64,000 nucleotides of DNA from Heloderma charlesbogerti (Eukaryota; Chordata; Lepidosauria; Squamata; Helodermatidae). The notes beneath the pieces were generated by a model, which searched no databases, was not told the origin of the DNA, and saw nothing but the letters and a program-made list of their open reading frames with translations. The stretch is from the NCBI GenBank assembly GCA_026122225.1, contig JANEZZ010000466.1, positions 62,001 through 126,000 on the forward strand. The letters run 5' to 3'. The translations under genes and the position numbers were made by a program. Shown one piece after another: positions 63,894 through 64,000 of this stretch (position 1 is its first letter; each line of letters starts with the position of its first letter).

Positions 63894-64000
63894 ATCATAA
63901 TAATTCAATACAAAGCAATTAACTCATCTTTTGGTGAGGTGGAGCTGAGAAAGTTTCTGAGGATACATCATGTTAAAGTCTCTCTCCTGTTCTGTGGTGT

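Noticed and set aside
63128..63894. Transposase gene inside the terminal hAT element
   Set aside because: The frames lack the hAT catalytic and dimerisation motifs and have low-complexity composition; no support.
1..64000. CRISPR arrays, prophage or bacterial operons
   Set aside because: The DNA is vertebrate with introns and retroposons; the tandem arrays at 52130-52800 lack direct-repeat/spacer structure.

Overview
This is vertebrate nuclear DNA, almost certainly from a squamate reptile (lizard or snake). The intron-rich DHHC gene, the single-exon 14-3-3 sigma gene and the mix of interspersed repeats all point there. Those repeats are a Sauria-type tRNA SINE, Bov-B/RTE, CR1, L2 and L3-like LINEs, a 5S-rRNA-derived SINE and many hAT-type elements with 8-bp target duplications. 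I cannot name the species. There are no bacterial features, CRISPR arrays or functional RNA genes.

Two protein-coding genes are present, both on the minus strand. SFN (14-3-3 sigma) is one uninterrupted 246-codon exon at 2862-3602. ZDHHC18 (a Golgi-type DHHC palmitoyltransferase) has its exons 2-8 spread over 26387-57206. Exon 1 was not found and presumably lies beyond position 64000; a long 3' UTR probably runs down to about 18 kb. The order ZDHHC18 then SFN, same strand, matches the mammalian arrangement (human 1p36: ZDHHC18-SFN-GPN2), so this is a conserved syntenic block. The intron between ZDHHC18 exons 5 and 6 (29994-31354) carries textbook U12-type AT-AC splice signals.

Layout. 1-2.1 kb: hAT MITE and tRNA-SINE copies. 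2.1-3.9 kb: SFN with its UTRs. 4-17.5 kb: repeat-dense intergenic DNA, including a Bov-B copy with a perfect 13-bp target duplication inserted in an L3-like LINE, a hAT element nested in a MITE, and a 5S SINE. 18-29.9 kb: repeat-poor ZDHHC18 3' UTR plus exons 8-6. 30-31.4 kb: the U12 intron, with a solo LTR nested in a 5S SINE. 32-45 kb (intron 3): L2 fragment, decayed near-complete CR1, a chimeric CR1 piece between 87-bp inverted repeats, L3-like LINE, Sauria SINE, hAT element. 45-57 kb (intron 2): a 5.4-kb hAT element holding an L2 with an open 471-codon reverse transcriptase frame and two tandem arrays, then a second nested hAT. 57-64 kb (intron 1): L2 tail, quiet sequence, and an 808-bp hAT element with perfect ends.

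The two genes do not act as an operon. SFN is a phosphoserine-binding adaptor of epithelia and the cell cycle; ZDHHC18 is a membrane S-acyltransferase. The remaining structure is a layered record of retrotransposons, the SINEs that borrow their machinery (Sauria SINE with Bov-B, 5S SINE with CR1), and hAT-family DNA transposons.
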